Below, in pieces: positions 35,266 through 44,599 of a stretch of DNA of 64,000 bases. The stretch's first letter is position 1. Each line of letters starts with the position of its first letter. This stretch comes from Candidatus Thalassolituus haligoni (lineage in GTDB: Bacteria > Pseudomonadota > Gammaproteobacteria > Pseudomonadales > Oceanobacteraceae): assembly GCF_041222825.1 (NCBI RefSeq), contig NZ_CP139482.1:1147001-1211000 (forward strand), given 5' to 3'. Position numbers and translations under genes: made by a program. The notes beneath the pieces are model-generated. The model searched no databases. It saw only the letters and a program-made list of their open reading frames with translations, and had not been told where the DNA came from.

Positions 35266-36045
35266 ATGAGCCAGAGTGAATTGCTTTACAATTACGACAG
35301 CGCCTTGATTGCTACGGTGTTGTTTGTCGCTATTATCATTGCCAATGAATTTGGCTTTATTGCCGGGCGTTTTGTGCAGTCTCGTACCAATGATGAAATA
35401 AAAGCCCTTACCGGTTCCATTCAGGCCAGTATTCTGGGCTTGTTGGCGCTGCTGTTGGGTTTTACTTTCAGTATGTCAATGCAGCGATACGATAACCGTA
35501 CCATGGCATTGATTGATGAATCCAACAGCATTGGTACGGCAATGTTGCGGGCGCAATTACTGCCGGATGAGTTCAAGGCTGATGCCGATAAAGTCTTAAG
35601 AGATTATATCGCCTTACGGGTGGAAGTCGGGCAAATTGATTTGACCCACGCCGATGTTCGGGCTGAATACAATCGTAAAATTGTGGCGCAGCAGAACCTG
35701 CTTTGGGAGATTACGCTGGCGGCGACGGAGGCCGATCCCCGGCCGGTGACAACGGGGGTATTTCTGAAATCCCTCAACGATGTGATTGATGCTCAGGGTA
35801 AAAGAAATGCGTTGCTGCAATTGCATGTGCCAGAAACCATACTGATATTACTTTTCTTTGTGTTTATATCGAGCGGAGGGATTATGGGTTATTCCGCCGG
35901 GTTAAGTGGTAAACGCATGGTGGCACCGATCGTGCTGGTGTCGTTGCTCATTACCATGATTGTATTCACCATCATCGATCTGGATCGGCCCAAGCGCGGT
36001 TTGATTCAGGTAGATCAGAGTGTGATGAGTGATTTGTTACAGTAA
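35266..36045 (+). CDS. DUF4239/bestrophin-like membrane protein
   Basis: A 259-residue protein; ATG 35266 has AGGAAAG upstream and is preferred over 35236. Four hydrophobic segments: residues ~12-31, ~51-70, ~195-217 and ~224-245, with a ~120-residue soluble loop between the second and third pairs. 'SIQASILGLLALLLGFTFSM' and 'SNSIGTAMLRAQLLP' match the DUF4239 (bestrophin-like domain) family. Membrane location is clear; function is unknown. It converges on the nitroreductase gene with a shared hairpin between them. Confidence 0.75.
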   Translation: MSQSELLYNYDSALIATVLFVAIIIANEFGFIAGRFVQSRTNDEIKALTGSIQASILGLLALLLGFTFSMSMQRYDNRTMALIDESNSIGTAMLRAQLLPDEFKADADKVLRDYIALRVEVGQIDLTHADVRAEYNRKIVAQQNLLWEITLAATEADPRPVTTGVFLKSLNDVIDAQGKRNALLQLHVPETILILLFFVFISSGGIMGYSAGLSGKRMVAPIVLVSLLITMIVFTIIDLDRPKRGLIQVDQSVMSDLLQ

Positions 36046-36106
36046 TAATCGGGGCTGCTGCTCAAGTGCGGGTTGTCCGGGTGGCAGTGGAAAACAGGAA
36101 GGGAGT

Positions 36107-36133
36107 GAATAACGGCAGGTGTTGCCGTTATTC
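36107..36133 (+). terminator. Bidirectional hairpin between convergent genes
   Basis: GAATAACGGCA (36107-36117), loop GGTGT, TGCCGTTATTC (36123-36133): a perfect 11-bp stem between the DUF4239 and nitroreductase stops. T tracts are weak, so efficiency is uncertain. Confidence 0.65.
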
Positions 36134-36142
36134 CGTTGCGGA

Positions 36143-36781
36143 CTATTTTATTTCGGTGACAAACTGTTCTTTGGATCGACGTACTTTTTTCAGGTTCACC
36201 AGCCAGTCACCGTCTTCTTCGCGGTAGCCCAGTGGCAGTATCACGACGGAGCGCAAACCGCGTTCTGGCAGGTTGAGGATGTTGTCCAGATCGGCGGGGG
36301 TGAAGCCTTCCATCGGGGTGCAGTCGACCTGTTCAGCGGCAGCGGCAATCAGTGCGCTGCCCAGTCCAATGTAGGCCTGGCGTGCCGCGTGCTGGAAGTT
36401 GACTTCGGCATCTCGGGCCGGGTAGGCCTTGAGTAAGCGTTGGCGGTAGTTTTCCCACCCCTCGTTGGTGGACTCGCGTATATCGTTGGTCAGGTCGAAC
36501 ATCATATTGATGCGTTCGGGGGTGTAATTGTCCCAGGCGGCAAAGACCAGCAGGTGGGAGCAGTCGGTGATTTGTGCCTGGTTCCAGGCGATGGCTTTAA
36601 TCTGCTCACGCACTTCGGGGTTGGTAACCACTAGCATGTCATAGGGTTGCAGGCCGCTGGAGGTGGCGGTGAGGCGGATGGCTTCGAGTATGCGCTCTAC
36701 CTTGTCTTCCGGGACGGCTTTGGCCGGGTTCATTTTTTTGGTGGCGTAGCGCCAGTTCAGCAGTTCGATGATGTCGGTCAT
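36143..36781 (-). CDS. Nitroreductase-family NAD(P)H-dependent oxidoreductase
   Basis: A 212-residue FMN enzyme of the NfsB type. The FMN-phosphate motif is LNWRYATKKMNPAKAV (residues 7-22), 'RLTATSSGLQPYDMLVV' follows, and 'GLGSALIAAAAEQVDCTPMEGF' plus 'ILPLGYREEDGDW' complete the pattern. It should reduce nitroaromatics, quinones or similar acceptors in the cytoplasm; the natural substrate is unknown. Monocistronic and convergent with the DUF4239 gene. The 198-bp gap to the diguanylate cyclase shows no gene. Confidence 0.92.
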   Translation of the reverse strand: MTDIIELLNWRYATKKMNPAKAVPEDKVERILEAIRLTATSSGLQPYDMLVVTNPEVREQIKAIAWNQAQITDCSHLLVFAAWDNYTPERINMMFDLTNDIRESTNEGWENYRQRLLKAYPARDAEVNFQHAARQAYIGLGSALIAAAAEQVDCTPMEGFTPADLDNILNLPERGLRSVVILPLGYREEDGDWLVNLKKVRRSKEQFVTEIK

Positions 36782-36979
36782 TGGCTGGTCTCCAGGGTGT
36801 TCAGATGGACTGTCGTTATAGTGGCAGATCCGTCACTGCCGATAGACCGGGTTGTGGCGAACAATTTATTCGGCCCAGTCGCATAATAATGCAGTGTGTG
36901 GAGTAGTCATTGGCGTGGGCTTGGTTCACGGCCAAGGCTGAGTGCCTGGTGTGAACGGGAACGGTTTTTGTGAGCCATC

Positions 36980-38686
36980 TTAGTGGCTGGTGATTAACCC
37001 TGGACAGTAGCGGTGGCGACCACTGGCCTTGGCTTCGTACAGGGCCTGGTCGGCGGTTGCCAGTATTTCGTTGAGAGATTGTCCTGCCATGGCGCGGCTG
37101 CTGCCTGCGCTGATGCTGAGTGGCAGTATTTCGTTCAGGTCGTTGCGGATTTCGTGTTTTTGTATGGCAGCGCAGAGGCGGCGGCCAAGCTGGTCGAGCA
37201 GGAATTGCTGGTCGGTGTTGATCAACAGCAGGAATTCATCTCCGCCCCAGCGGCAGGCAAAATCATCCGGGCGAATGTGATCCTGAATGATCTGTGCAGT
37301 GGCTTTCAGCGCCAGGTCGCCAGCGGCGTGGCCATATTGGTCGTTAATGTTTTTGAATCGATCGAGATCGAGCCAGAGGATGCCAAATCCCCCCGAATTC
37401 TGTGGCAGCTGTTTCATTTGTTGCTGCAGTTGTTCCATCATGCCACGGCGGTTGAGCAGTCCGGTGACGGGGTCGGCATAGGTCAGTTGTTCCAGTTCTT
37501 CGGTACGCTGCCGGACTCTGATTTCCAGCCGTTCACGTGATTTTAATACTTCACTCGCCATGCTGCTGAAATGACTCATGATGCGGCCAATGTCGCCATG
37601 AATATGTTGCGGGATCACGTTGTTTACTGGTTGGCCGTCGCGCAGCTGTTCGATCCCGTTTTCCAGTTGGCGCAGTGGCTTCAGTACGTAGCGATTGAGT
37701 GCCAGATTAAACAGTAGCAGGGCGATGAAGATGCTGACGCCCGCCAATAGGAACAGCTCATTAAAGGTGCTGAGGGGGAGTAGAATGTTCAGATCCAGCA
37801 AGGTCATTACAAACCAGTCTACTTCTGGCAAGTAGACCACCCCTGCCAGCTGATCGCTGCCATTTCTTTCGACATGGATACTGACGACTTGATCGGGCCT
37901 TGAACGGGCGGTTTGCAGTATGTGCTCCAGCTCGGCCCGTTGGGCTTCGTTGTCGAGCTGCTGCCAGATGGTTTTGTGTTCACTGGCATCCTTGGTGATG
38001 CTGGCAAAGTCGATCTGGGAGATGTCTTCCGATACCTGAATGGCCCCTTCGTGGTCGAAAAACAGGTTGTTGATACCCGGTTCCGGGGTGGTGGTGAACT
38101 GTTGAATAAAGGTGGTCAGGTCGAGGCCGGTGCCAACAACACCGAGAATCTGGTCGCCATCACGCAGTAAAACATCGATCCAGAGTTTGGTGACCTTGAG
38201 TGGAATGTCCGGGTTAACGTTCAGGTGAATGTCACGGTTTTGCTCGATGATGCTGTAGAACCAGCGGTCATTGGGGTTATCGGAACGCAGGGTATAGCGA
38301 TATTGGTCGTTGGCAAATTCGTTGCTGGCATTGTTGTGGTAGTAGTTACCGGAACCGGGCAGGGCGACAAAGTAGCTGTGGTCAGAGAAGTTGTTGCGAT
38401 AGGACTCCAGCTCTGCCAGCGCCGTCTGCTTTTTCTCTTCGTTGTTTTCGTCTTTTGCCCAGCTGCGCAAAATTTGTGAATCAGCCAGCTGACGGGCCAG
38501 TGCCACTTCACGGATGATGGGCTGAAGTGAGCGTTCTTTTTCCAGTTTGACCTGGGTTTCGAACTGACGCAGGGCGGATTCTTGCAGTACGTTCAGGACA
38601 ATTTTTTGGCTGAACAACCAGATAGCCAGGCCGGATAACAGCATCAGTAGTGCAGTGAGAAGCAGAAAACGTGGCTTAAGGTTCAT
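36980..38686 (-). CDS. Membrane-bound diguanylate cyclase (sensor–HAMP–GGDEF)
   Basis: A 568-residue protein making the second messenger c-di-GMP. One transmembrane helix near residues 7-29, a large periplasmic Cache-like sensor (about 30-300, with 'ILGVVGTGLDLTTFIQQF'), a second helix near 305-328, a HAMP linker, then a C-terminal GGDEF domain. The active site is intact (CRWGGDEFLLLIN), with the inhibitory I-site RPDD five residues upstream. 'DPVTGLLNRRGM' begins the domain. Intact A- and I-sites predict an active, feedback-inhibited cyclase. The ligand is unknown. The 287-bp gap upstream shows no gene. Confidence 0.95.
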   Translation of the reverse strand: MNLKPRFLLLTALLMLLSGLAIWLFSQKIVLNVLQESALRQFETQVKLEKERSLQPIIREVALARQLADSQILRSWAKDENNEEKKQTALAELESYRNNFSDHSYFVALPGSGNYYHNNASNEFANDQYRYTLRSDNPNDRWFYSIIEQNRDIHLNVNPDIPLKVTKLWIDVLLRDGDQILGVVGTGLDLTTFIQQFTTTPEPGINNLFFDHEGAIQVSEDISQIDFASITKDASEHKTIWQQLDNEAQRAELEHILQTARSRPDQVVSIHVERNGSDQLAGVVYLPEVDWFVMTLLDLNILLPLSTFNELFLLAGVSIFIALLLFNLALNRYVLKPLRQLENGIEQLRDGQPVNNVIPQHIHGDIGRIMSHFSSMASEVLKSRERLEIRVRQRTEELEQLTYADPVTGLLNRRGMMEQLQQQMKQLPQNSGGFGILWLDLDRFKNINDQYGHAAGDLALKATAQIIQDHIRPDDFACRWGGDEFLLLINTDQQFLLDQLGRRLCAAIQKHEIRNDLNEILPLSISAGSSRAMAGQSLNEILATADQALYEAKASGRHRYCPGLITSH

Positions 38687-38973
38687 CTCGGCTTCCCGGT
38701 TGGCCGTTTATACAGGGCAGATGTACGCTGCTGCTGTTCTGGTCCCGATCTGACAAGCGGTGCTGCTCTGTCTGCCTGAATTCAGGACTGGATCTGTGTA
38801 TTGGAATCATGCCTGGCCAGTGTTGTTAATTGCTCTACAACTGGACAACCAGCGATACTCTGAGACTATCACGCTTTTATACCGCAGGCATGCTATTCGC
38901 TGAGCTTGTTGCTCTAAGCTGGCGCCAGAGTGTGGCCTGTATTGTCAATTTTGTCACTATAGCAGGAGTGTGT

Positions 38974-39495
38974 ATGTCTTCGCGGGTGTATCCGATGTTG
39001 AGCTGGTTGTATCTCGCCACGGTACTGTTGAGTGGTTGCAGCAGTATGACTTCGGTTGAATCTGGATTCGCTACCCCGGATCGTGCGTTAGAATCGGCTG
39101 ATTCTGCAGCGGCTGTCCGTCGCAGTGACTGGCTCAAGCACTTGTATCAGCAGTATGACGATTGGCGTGGCACTGGCTATTTGTATGGTGGTACCACCAG
39201 AAATGGAGTGGACTGTTCAGGGTTTGTGAATGTGACCTATCGCGATCAGCTGGATAGCTGGGTTCCCCGTACCACTTTGTTGCAGTCACAGTTTGGTGAG
39301 CCGGTCGCGATGGGTGAATTACAGGCCGGTGACCTGGTGTTTTTCAAGACGGCTGACAAGGTTCGTCATGTGGGTATTTATCTTGAAAAGGGCAAGTTCC
39401 TGCATGCGTCCAGCAGTGAAGGGGTGATTATTTCCAGGCTGGATAGCGCCTACTGGCGAGGCAAGTTCTGGCAAGCCCGTCGAATGGCTCCTTGA
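38974..39495 (+). CDS. NlpC/P60-family lipoprotein (cell-wall peptidase)
   Basis: A 173-residue product from ATG 38974, which has AGGAG 6 bp upstream; the frame extends to 38830 without signal features. The lipoprotein signal ends in LLSGCSS. The NlpC/P60 papain-like domain carries the catalytic cysteine in NGVDCSGFVNVTY, histidine in 'DKVRHVGIYLEKGK' and the third residue in 'FLHASSSEG'. Such enzymes (for example Spr/MepS) cleave D-glutamyl-meso-DAP or cross-link bonds in peptidoglycan. Expected at the outer membrane inner leaflet. It precedes glsA by 70 bp. Confidence 0.92.
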   Translation: MSSRVYPMLSWLYLATVLLSGCSSMTSVESGFATPDRALESADSAAAVRRSDWLKHLYQQYDDWRGTGYLYGGTTRNGVDCSGFVNVTYRDQLDSWVPRTTLLQSQFGEPVAMGELQAGDLVFFKTADKVRHVGIYLEKGKFLHASSSEGVIISRLDSAYWRGKFWQARRMAP

Positions 39496-39565
39496 ATAGA
39501 AAAAGAAGCATCCTGACGGCCGACTGACTACAATCGATGGCCATATTCTTCGGTGGAGTTTTGTT

Positions 39566-40483
39566 GTGCAAGCTATTTTGGATGAGATCGTTGCGACGAT
39601 TGGTGTAAGCAACGACCGTGGCAAGGTGGCCGATTATATTCCGCAGCTGGCGTGTATCGACCCGAACCAGTTTGCTATTTCTGTGGCGCTGGCGGATGGC
39701 CGGGTGTTCAGTGCCGGGGATCATCAGCAGCTGTTTTCTATCCAGAGTATTTCCAAGGTGTTTACGCTGACCATTGCACTGGGCAAGTTGGGTGATGGCG
39801 TCTGGGCGCGGGTAGGACGAGAGCCGTCGGGAGATCCGTTTAATTCTATCGTGCAGCTGGAGCATGAAAACGGCAAACCAAGAAACCCGTTTATTAATGC
39901 CGGTGCGATTGCGATTGCCGATGCCATTATGGTGGGGCATCAGCCGAAAGAGACGTTGGCAGAAATTCTGCAGTTTGTGCGCTTTATTGCTGACGATGAG
40001 AGTATTTGTATCGACCATAACGTGGCGGAATCCGAGTTGAAAACCGGCGATCGTAACGCTTCGCTGGCACATTTTATGGCGTCGTTCGGCCGTATGAATA
40101 ATCCGGTCGATTATGTGCTGGGTACCTATTTTCACCACTGTTCAATTGCCATGACTTGCCAGCAGTTGGCCAAAGCCGGGTTGTTTTTGGCGGGGGATGG
40201 CGAAAACCCGGTCACCGGGACGCGGGTAGTGTCTGCCCGTCGAGCGCGCCGAATCAATTCGCTGATGATGATGTGCGGCCATTACGATGGCTCCGGTGAG
40301 TTTGCCTATCGGGTGGGCTTGCCGGGCAAGAGTGGCGTCGGCGGCGGTATTCTGGCGGTGGCGCCGGGGCATGCCTCGATTGCGGTTTGGTCGCCGGGGC
40401 TGGATGAGGTGGGCAACAGTAAATTGGGCACTGAGGCGTTGGAGAAGCTGGTGCAGCAGACCGGCTGGTCGGTATTTGCTTGA
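39566..40483 (+). CDS. glsA: Glutaminase
   Basis: Hydrolyses glutamine to glutamate and ammonia in the cytoplasm. 305 residues, standard for bacterial GlsA/GlsB. The serine beta-lactamase-like active site is [12 protein letters not shown] (S-x-x-K), followed by '[12 protein letters not shown]' and '[15 protein letters not shown]'. Translation starts at GTG 39566, with GGAG nine bases upstream. Single gene, convergent with a LysR regulator. Confidence 0.95.
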   Translation: MQAILDEIVATIGVSNDRGKVADYIPQLACIDPNQFAISVALADGRVFSAGDHQQLFSIQSISKVFTLTIALGKLGDGVWARVGREPSGDPFNSIVQLEHENGKPRNPFINAGAIAIADAIMVGHQPKETLAEILQFVRFIADDESICIDHNVAESELKTGDRNASLAHFMASFGRMNNPVDYVLGTYFHHCSIAMTCQQLAKAGLFLAGDGENPVTGTRVVSARRARRINSLMMMCGHYDGSGEFAYRVGLPGKSGVGGGILAVAPGHASIAVWSPGLDEVGNSKLGTEALEKLVQQTGWSVFA

Positions 40484-40571
40484 GGGCATATCGATAAATG
40501 GCTGCGCTCGACATGACGTTTATTCAATTCGAGCTGGAGCAGACGTTTTGTTAATACCGGATCGTAGCCGA

Positions 40572-40611
40572 CTCTAACCCTTTGTCCCAATCTCTAACCC
40601 TTTGTCCCAAT
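40572..40611 (+). repeat. Perfect 20-bp tandem duplication at the lysR 3' end
   Basis: CTCTAACCCTTTGTCCCAAT occurs at 40572-40591 and again at 40592-40611. The duplication covers the last codons of the LysR-type gene; being 20 bp it shifts the frame and creates the present stop at 40574. Confidence 0.95.
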
Positions 40612-41500
40612 AGGGTGGCGAGCCAAAGTAGCCTTCCATAAAGTCGATAAAGCAGCGTACCTTGCTGGCCAATAGCTGGCGATGGGCATACACCGCATAT
40701 AGCCCCATGGGTTCCGGTTCGTACTCTGGCAGGATGACGTGCAGTCGGCCTGCCGCAATGTCGGCCCCGGAAATAAAACTCGGCTGAATGGTAATACCCG
40801 CGCCTTCAATGGCGGCTTTTATCAGTATGTCGCCGTTGTTGCTGATGATATTCCACTGCTGTTCACGCCCGGCATCTTTCAGCCGCTGATGGATGTTCAG
40901 GCTGCTGTCGCTTTTCATATAACTGTAGTGCAGATAGCGATGCTGTTGCAGGTCGTCGGGGCTGGTGGGAGTGCCGTGTTGCGCGAGGTATTGCGGCGAG
41001 GCGCACATTAGCAAGCGCACCGGGGCAATTTTGCGGGCAATCAGTGACGAGCTTTTTAAATGGCCGATGCGCAGGGCGACGTCGAAACCTTCCTCAACAA
41101 TATCAACCTTGCGGTCATTCAGTTGGACGTCGATGCCGACAGCGGGATGCGCTTTTTGAAAATCGCACAGCAACGCCGCCAGATGCTGGGTGGCAAACGA
41201 GACCGGCGCACTGATTCTCAGTAGCCCCTGGGCTTGGCCTTGCATATCGCCCAATTGGCTTTCCATGTCGTCAAGGTCATCCAGCAGCTGGCTGGCACGC
41301 TGGTAATAGCGGCTACCGGCTTCGGTCAGGTGAACTTTGCGGGTGGTGCGGTTCAACAGCCGAACGCCCAGGTGTTGTTCCAGCTGTGAGACGTATTTAC
41401 TGATCAGCTGGGGAGAGGTATCCAGCCGTTCAGCTGCACGGGCAAACGCGCCTTCATCAACCACGGTGATAAAGGCGCGCATGGCGCTGATACGATCCAT
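40574..41500 (-). CDS. LysR-type transcriptional regulator
   Basis: A 308-residue regulator. The N-terminal winged helix-turn-helix is 'FITVVDEGAFARAAERLDTS' plus 'QLISKYVSQLEQHLGVRLLN', standard for LysR. The effector-binding domain follows with 'GLLRISAPVSFATQHL'. It is transcribed away from doxX and the LigB-type dioxygenase, with a TTGCT-N5-AGCAA box in between, so it probably controls those genes. The C-terminus (DKGLEIGTKG) was altered by a 20-bp tandem duplication; without it the protein would end in about three different residues. Confidence 0.93.
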   Translation of the reverse strand: MDRISAMRAFITVVDEGAFARAAERLDTSPQLISKYVSQLEQHLGVRLLNRTTRKVHLTEAGSRYYQRASQLLDDLDDMESQLGDMQGQAQGLLRISAPVSFATQHLAALLCDFQKAHPAVGIDVQLNDRKVDIVEEGFDVALRIGHLKSSSLIARKIAPVRLLMCASPQYLAQHGTPTSPDDLQQHRYLHYSYMKSDSSLNIHQRLKDAGREQQWNIISNNGDILIKAAIEGAGITIQPSFISGADIAAGRLHVILPEYEPEPMGLYAVYAHRQLLASKVRCFIDFMEGYFGSPPYWDKGLEIGTKG

Positions 41501-41547
41501 AGCGGCTTCCTGTTTAAGAGTATGAGGGGTTGGTTATCAACATATCG

Positions 41548-41562
41548 TTGCTAATTAAGCAA
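41548..41562 (+). promoter_or_regulatory. Candidate LysR binding box
   Basis: TTGCTAATTAAGCAA is a perfect 5-bp inverted repeat with a 5-bp spacer, of the T-N11-A style bound by LysR regulators, in the middle of the 159-bp divergent lysR–doxX gap. Confidence 0.55.
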
Positions 41563-41659
41563 TGGCTGCCATCTTAGTGTTTATGAATCGCAAGAGTAAA
41601 GTGTGCTTATCGCCTGACGTAATGGCGCGGGCACTTAACTATTTCTGTGAGGATTCACC

Positions 41660-42142
41660 ATGAGTAATAAATTGATCACGACCTTGTTGGCTTCTGATGC
41701 GGGTTTGGCTGCGCTGATTCTGCGTGTACCCGTCGGCCTGGTATTAGCCGCCCACGGTTCTCAAAAACTGTTCGGCTGGTGGGGTGGCTACGGCCTGGAA
41801 GGTACTGGTCAGTGGATGGCCAGTATTGGCCTGGAACCCGGTTATCTGATGGCGTTGCTGGCCGGTAGTGCGGAGTTTTTTGGAGGTCTGGCGCTGGTGT
41901 TGGGGCTACTGACTCGTCCGGCGGCGCTGGTCATTGCATTGACCATGCTGGTGGCGATCTTCAGCACTCATATCAGTCATGGTTTGTTTCTGAGCAATAA
42001 CGGCTATGAATACGCGTTAAGCTTATTGGCGGTGACGGCGGCGCTGACGGTTCAGGGAGGCGGAAGCCTGGCGCTGGATCAGTGGTTGCATCAAGCGCTC
42101 AAGGGCGGTCGTGTTAACCGTCTGGAGCCGGTGACTGTCTGA
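41660..42142 (+). CDS. DoxX-family membrane protein
   Basis: A 160-residue protein with four hydrophobic segments. 'LRVPVGLVLAAHGSQKLFGW' and 'AGSAEFFGGLALVLGLLTRP' are the DoxX family signature. Members are inner-membrane proteins linked to thiol/redox stress or quinone handling, without a single proven activity. First gene of a pair with the extradiol-type dioxygenase 97 bp downstream, divergent from lysR. Confidence 0.9.
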   Translation: MSNKLITTLLASDAGLAALILRVPVGLVLAAHGSQKLFGWWGGYGLEGTGQWMASIGLEPGYLMALLAGSAEFFGGLALVLGLLTRPAALVIALTMLVAIFSTHISHGLFLSNNGYEYALSLLAVTAALTVQGGGSLALDQWLHQALKGGRVNRLEPVTV

Positions 42143-42239
42143 AGCCAGGTCAGGGTATTGAGCCGCGTATTGCACTCAGAGCCCTGCACCTCCTATTACT
42201 GCCGGTTAATTGACTGCCGGTTAACGTGAGAACCCGAGT

Positions 42240-43040
42240 ATGAGCCACAAAGATATTTTGTTTATTTCCCATGGTGGTGGTCCGATGCCGTTGCTAGGCG
42301 ATCCTGGCCACCGTGAGATGGTGCAACGGTTACAGGAAATTACCGCCACATTAAAGAAGCCTGCGGCGATTCTGGTAATCAGCGCCCATTGGGAAGAGCA
42401 AGTACCGACGATTACTGCCGGAGCCGATCCGGCGCTGATTTATGACTATTATGGTTTTCCGCCAGAATCCTATCAGTTGCAGTACCCTTGCGGCGGCGAG
42501 CCGGAGCTGGCGAATAGAGTCTATCAGTCGTTAGAATCTGCTGGCATTCCGAGTCGGCTGGATACTCAGCGCGGCTTTGATCATGGCCTGTTTGTGCCAT
42601 TGATGTTGATGTATCCGCAGGCGGATATTCCGTGTGTGCAGCTGTCGCTGAAACATAACCTGGATGCAGCGGATCATCTGGCGATTGGCCAGGCTTTGCA
42701 GGCACTTGATTATGACAATCTGCTGGTGCTGGGTTCCGGTTTTTCATTCCATAATATGCGGGCGTTTTTTGCGCCGGATTCAGCCGAGATGCGAGCACGT
42801 AACCAGTCATTTGAAGACTGGTTACTGGAAACCTGTTCCAGCCAGGCGCTGGATGAAGGGGAGCGCAGTCGCCGTTTTGTGGCATGGGAGCAGGCTCCAG
42901 CCGCTCGTTTCTGTCATCCTCGCGAAGAGCACTTGTTACCCTTGCATGTGTGTTACGGGCTGGCAGGCAAGCCGTGTGATGCCCATTATGTGGCGACCAT
43001 TCTGAATAAAAAGTCTGGCATGTTTTATTGGTCGGCTTGA
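42240..43040 (+). CDS. LigB/DODA-type class III extradiol dioxygenase
   Basis: A 266-residue protein of the 4,5-DOPA-dioxygenase/YgiD family. Metal-ligand histidines are in LFISHGGGPMPLLG and 'LVISAHWEE'; further conserved blocks are 'RGFDHGLFVPLMLMYPQADI' and 'LVLGSGFSFHNMR', ending in 'EEHLLPLHVCYGLAG'. Such enzymes use Fe or Zn to open catechol-type rings; the substrate here is unknown. Probably co-expressed with doxX under the LysR regulator. Confidence 0.92.
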   Translation: MSHKDILFISHGGGPMPLLGDPGHREMVQRLQEITATLKKPAAILVISAHWEEQVPTITAGADPALIYDYYGFPPESYQLQYPCGGEPELANRVYQSLESAGIPSRLDTQRGFDHGLFVPLMLMYPQADIPCVQLSLKHNLDAADHLAIGQALQALDYDNLLVLGSGFSFHNMRAFFAPDSAEMRARNQSFEDWLLETCSSQALDEGERSRRFVAWEQAPAARFCHPREEHLLPLHVCYGLAGKPCDAHYVATILNKKSGMFYWSA

Positions 43041-43114
43041 CGGGCGGCCCGCCTTCCCAGGTTCCGCGTAAGAATCACCGCTGCTGAATAGTGTGTATGT
43101 TCAGCGCATTTTTT

Positions 43115-43130
43115 ATAACCATTCGGTTAT
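43115..43130 (+). promoter_or_regulatory. Inverted repeat upstream of the permease gene
   Basis: ATAACC-ATTC-GGTTAT is a perfect 6-bp inverted repeat about 75 bp before the permease start. It could be an operator for an ArsR-type or other repressor; no such regulator gene is nearby. Confidence 0.35.
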
Positions 43131-43205
43131 TAATCTGGATCAAGTTGGCATTGCAGAACGGGTGTAAAAAGAAATCAGCTTGATCTGTTCAGAGGGTACT
43201 TTGTC

Positions 43206-44198
43206 ATGCTGTCGTGGTTTACCGATTTTGCTTCCTGGCTGACGTATTCGCTGTTGGCGCTGGATCCTGACTCGCGACTTGGGCAGTCGCTGCATTTCTT
43301 TATTGAAGACACCAGCAAGATTTTCTTTTTGCTGGTGGTGATGATTTATTGTGTGTCGTTTATTCGCGCCTCGCTGAATGTGGAGCGGGTACGCCGTTAT
43401 CTGGCCAGTACCAACCGGGGCGTGGGCTATCTGCTGGGAAGTGTCTTCGGTGCCATTACGCCGTTTTGTTCCTGTTCCAGTATTCCGATTTTTCTGGGGT
43501 TTACCTCGGCCGGTATTCCGGTAGGCATCACCATGGCGTTTTTGCTGACCTCGCCGTTAATCAACGAGGTGGCAGTGTTGTTATTGCTGAGTTTGGTAGG
43601 GTGGGAGATTACCGCCATCTATGTGCTGGTAGGCATGTTGGTGGGGGTATTGGGCGGGATGTTCCTGGATGCGATTCATGCCGAGCGCTGGTTGCAGCCG
43701 TTTGCGCTCAAGGCTTATCTGAATGCCAGCGCCCAGACAGATGCGGGCGCAGTAACAGCCAGTCAATTGTCGTTCAGGCAGCGTCATGTATTTGCTCTGG
43801 CTGAGCTGACCGACATTGTCTCACGGGTCTGGAAGTGGGTATTTATCGGTGTTGGCCTTGGGGCGGCGCTGCATGGGTTTATTCCGGCAGGTTGGCTGCA
43901 AAACACCTTGGGACAAGGGCAATGGTGGTCGGTACCCGCTGCGGTATTGGTTGGCGTGCCATTGTATTCCAACGCGACCGGGGTTATCCCGGTGATGGAA
44001 AGTCTGTTTCTGAAGGGGCTGCCACTGGGCACGACGATGGCGTTTTGTATGAGTACGGTTGCGGCCAGTTTTCCTGAATTTATCTTGTTGAAACAGGTGA
44101 TGCAGTGGAAATTGCTGGCGACGGTATTTGCATTGTTGCTGGTGGCATTCACGCTGGTGGGTTGGGTGTTAAATGCGGTGGCCTTACTGTTGGTCTGA
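43206..44198 (+). CDS. ArsP/DUF318-type permease
   Basis: A 330-residue inner-membrane protein with about eight hydrophobic segments and a hydrophilic loop near residues 160-200. The permease signature 'GAITPFCSCSSIPIFLGFTS' includes the CSCS cysteines, and 'TSPLINEVAVLLLLS' follows. A repeat half near 'GVPLYSNATGVIPVMESL' is typical. The family includes organoarsenical exporter ArsP and uncharacterised relatives paired with small thioredoxin-fold proteins. The next gene is such a protein, so a thiol-linked transport role is likely; the substrate is unknown. Confidence 0.9.
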   Translation: MLSWFTDFASWLTYSLLALDPDSRLGQSLHFFIEDTSKIFFLLVVMIYCVSFIRASLNVERVRRYLASTNRGVGYLLGSVFGAITPFCSCSSIPIFLGFTSAGIPVGITMAFLLTSPLINEVAVLLLLSLVGWEITAIYVLVGMLVGVLGGMFLDAIHAERWLQPFALKAYLNASAQTDAGAVTASQLSFRQRHVFALAELTDIVSRVWKWVFIGVGLGAALHGFIPAGWLQNTLGQGQWWSVPAAVLVGVPLYSNATGVIPVMESLFLKGLPLGTTMAFCMSTVAASFPEFILLKQVMQWKLLATVFALLLVAFTLVGWVLNAVALLLV

Positions 44199-44280
44199 AG
44201 ATAGTGGTTTGAAGACAGTGGTTTGATGAGAGTTATATGAATGCCGTTCTGTGTCTTTTTTTACGTAAAAGGTGACTGAT

Positions 44281-44517
44281 ATGAAAGTGTTTAATGTGCT
44301 CGGCAGTGGTTGTACCAAGTGCCAGAAAACCGCTGATTTGATACAGAAAATTGCCGCCGAACAAGGGGTAACGATTGAGTTGAATAAGGTCACTAGTCCC
44401 GAGACCATTATGGGTTACGGGGTGATGAGTACTCCGGCGGTGGTGGTGGATGAACAGCTGGTGCATTCTGGTTCAATCCCGGATCGGGCCAGTGTTGAGT
44501 CTTGGCTGACAAGCTGA
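44281..44517 (+). CDS. Small thioredoxin-fold protein (redox-active disulfide protein 2 type)
   Basis: A 78-residue protein from ATG 44281 (AAGGTGA upstream; the GTG at 44272 is less likely). The redox motif CxxC is in NVLGSGCTKCQKTADLI, and 'VMSTPAVVVDEQLVHSG' carries the cis-proline. This matches the thioredoxin_3 / MTH895 family, often encoded beside DUF318 permeases, as here. It probably works in the cytoplasm as an electron or metal-thiol partner of the permease. Confidence 0.92.
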   Translation: MKVFNVLGSGCTKCQKTADLIQKIAAEQGVTIELNKVTSPETIMGYGVMSTPAVVVDEQLVHSGSIPDRASVESWLTS

Positions 44518-44599
44518 CAGGAGGTGCGGGTATTGGACAACAGCGGCTGGAAACTGGCAGGATGGCGCACTTTTTCCAATTTGAATCCCGGAGATCACG

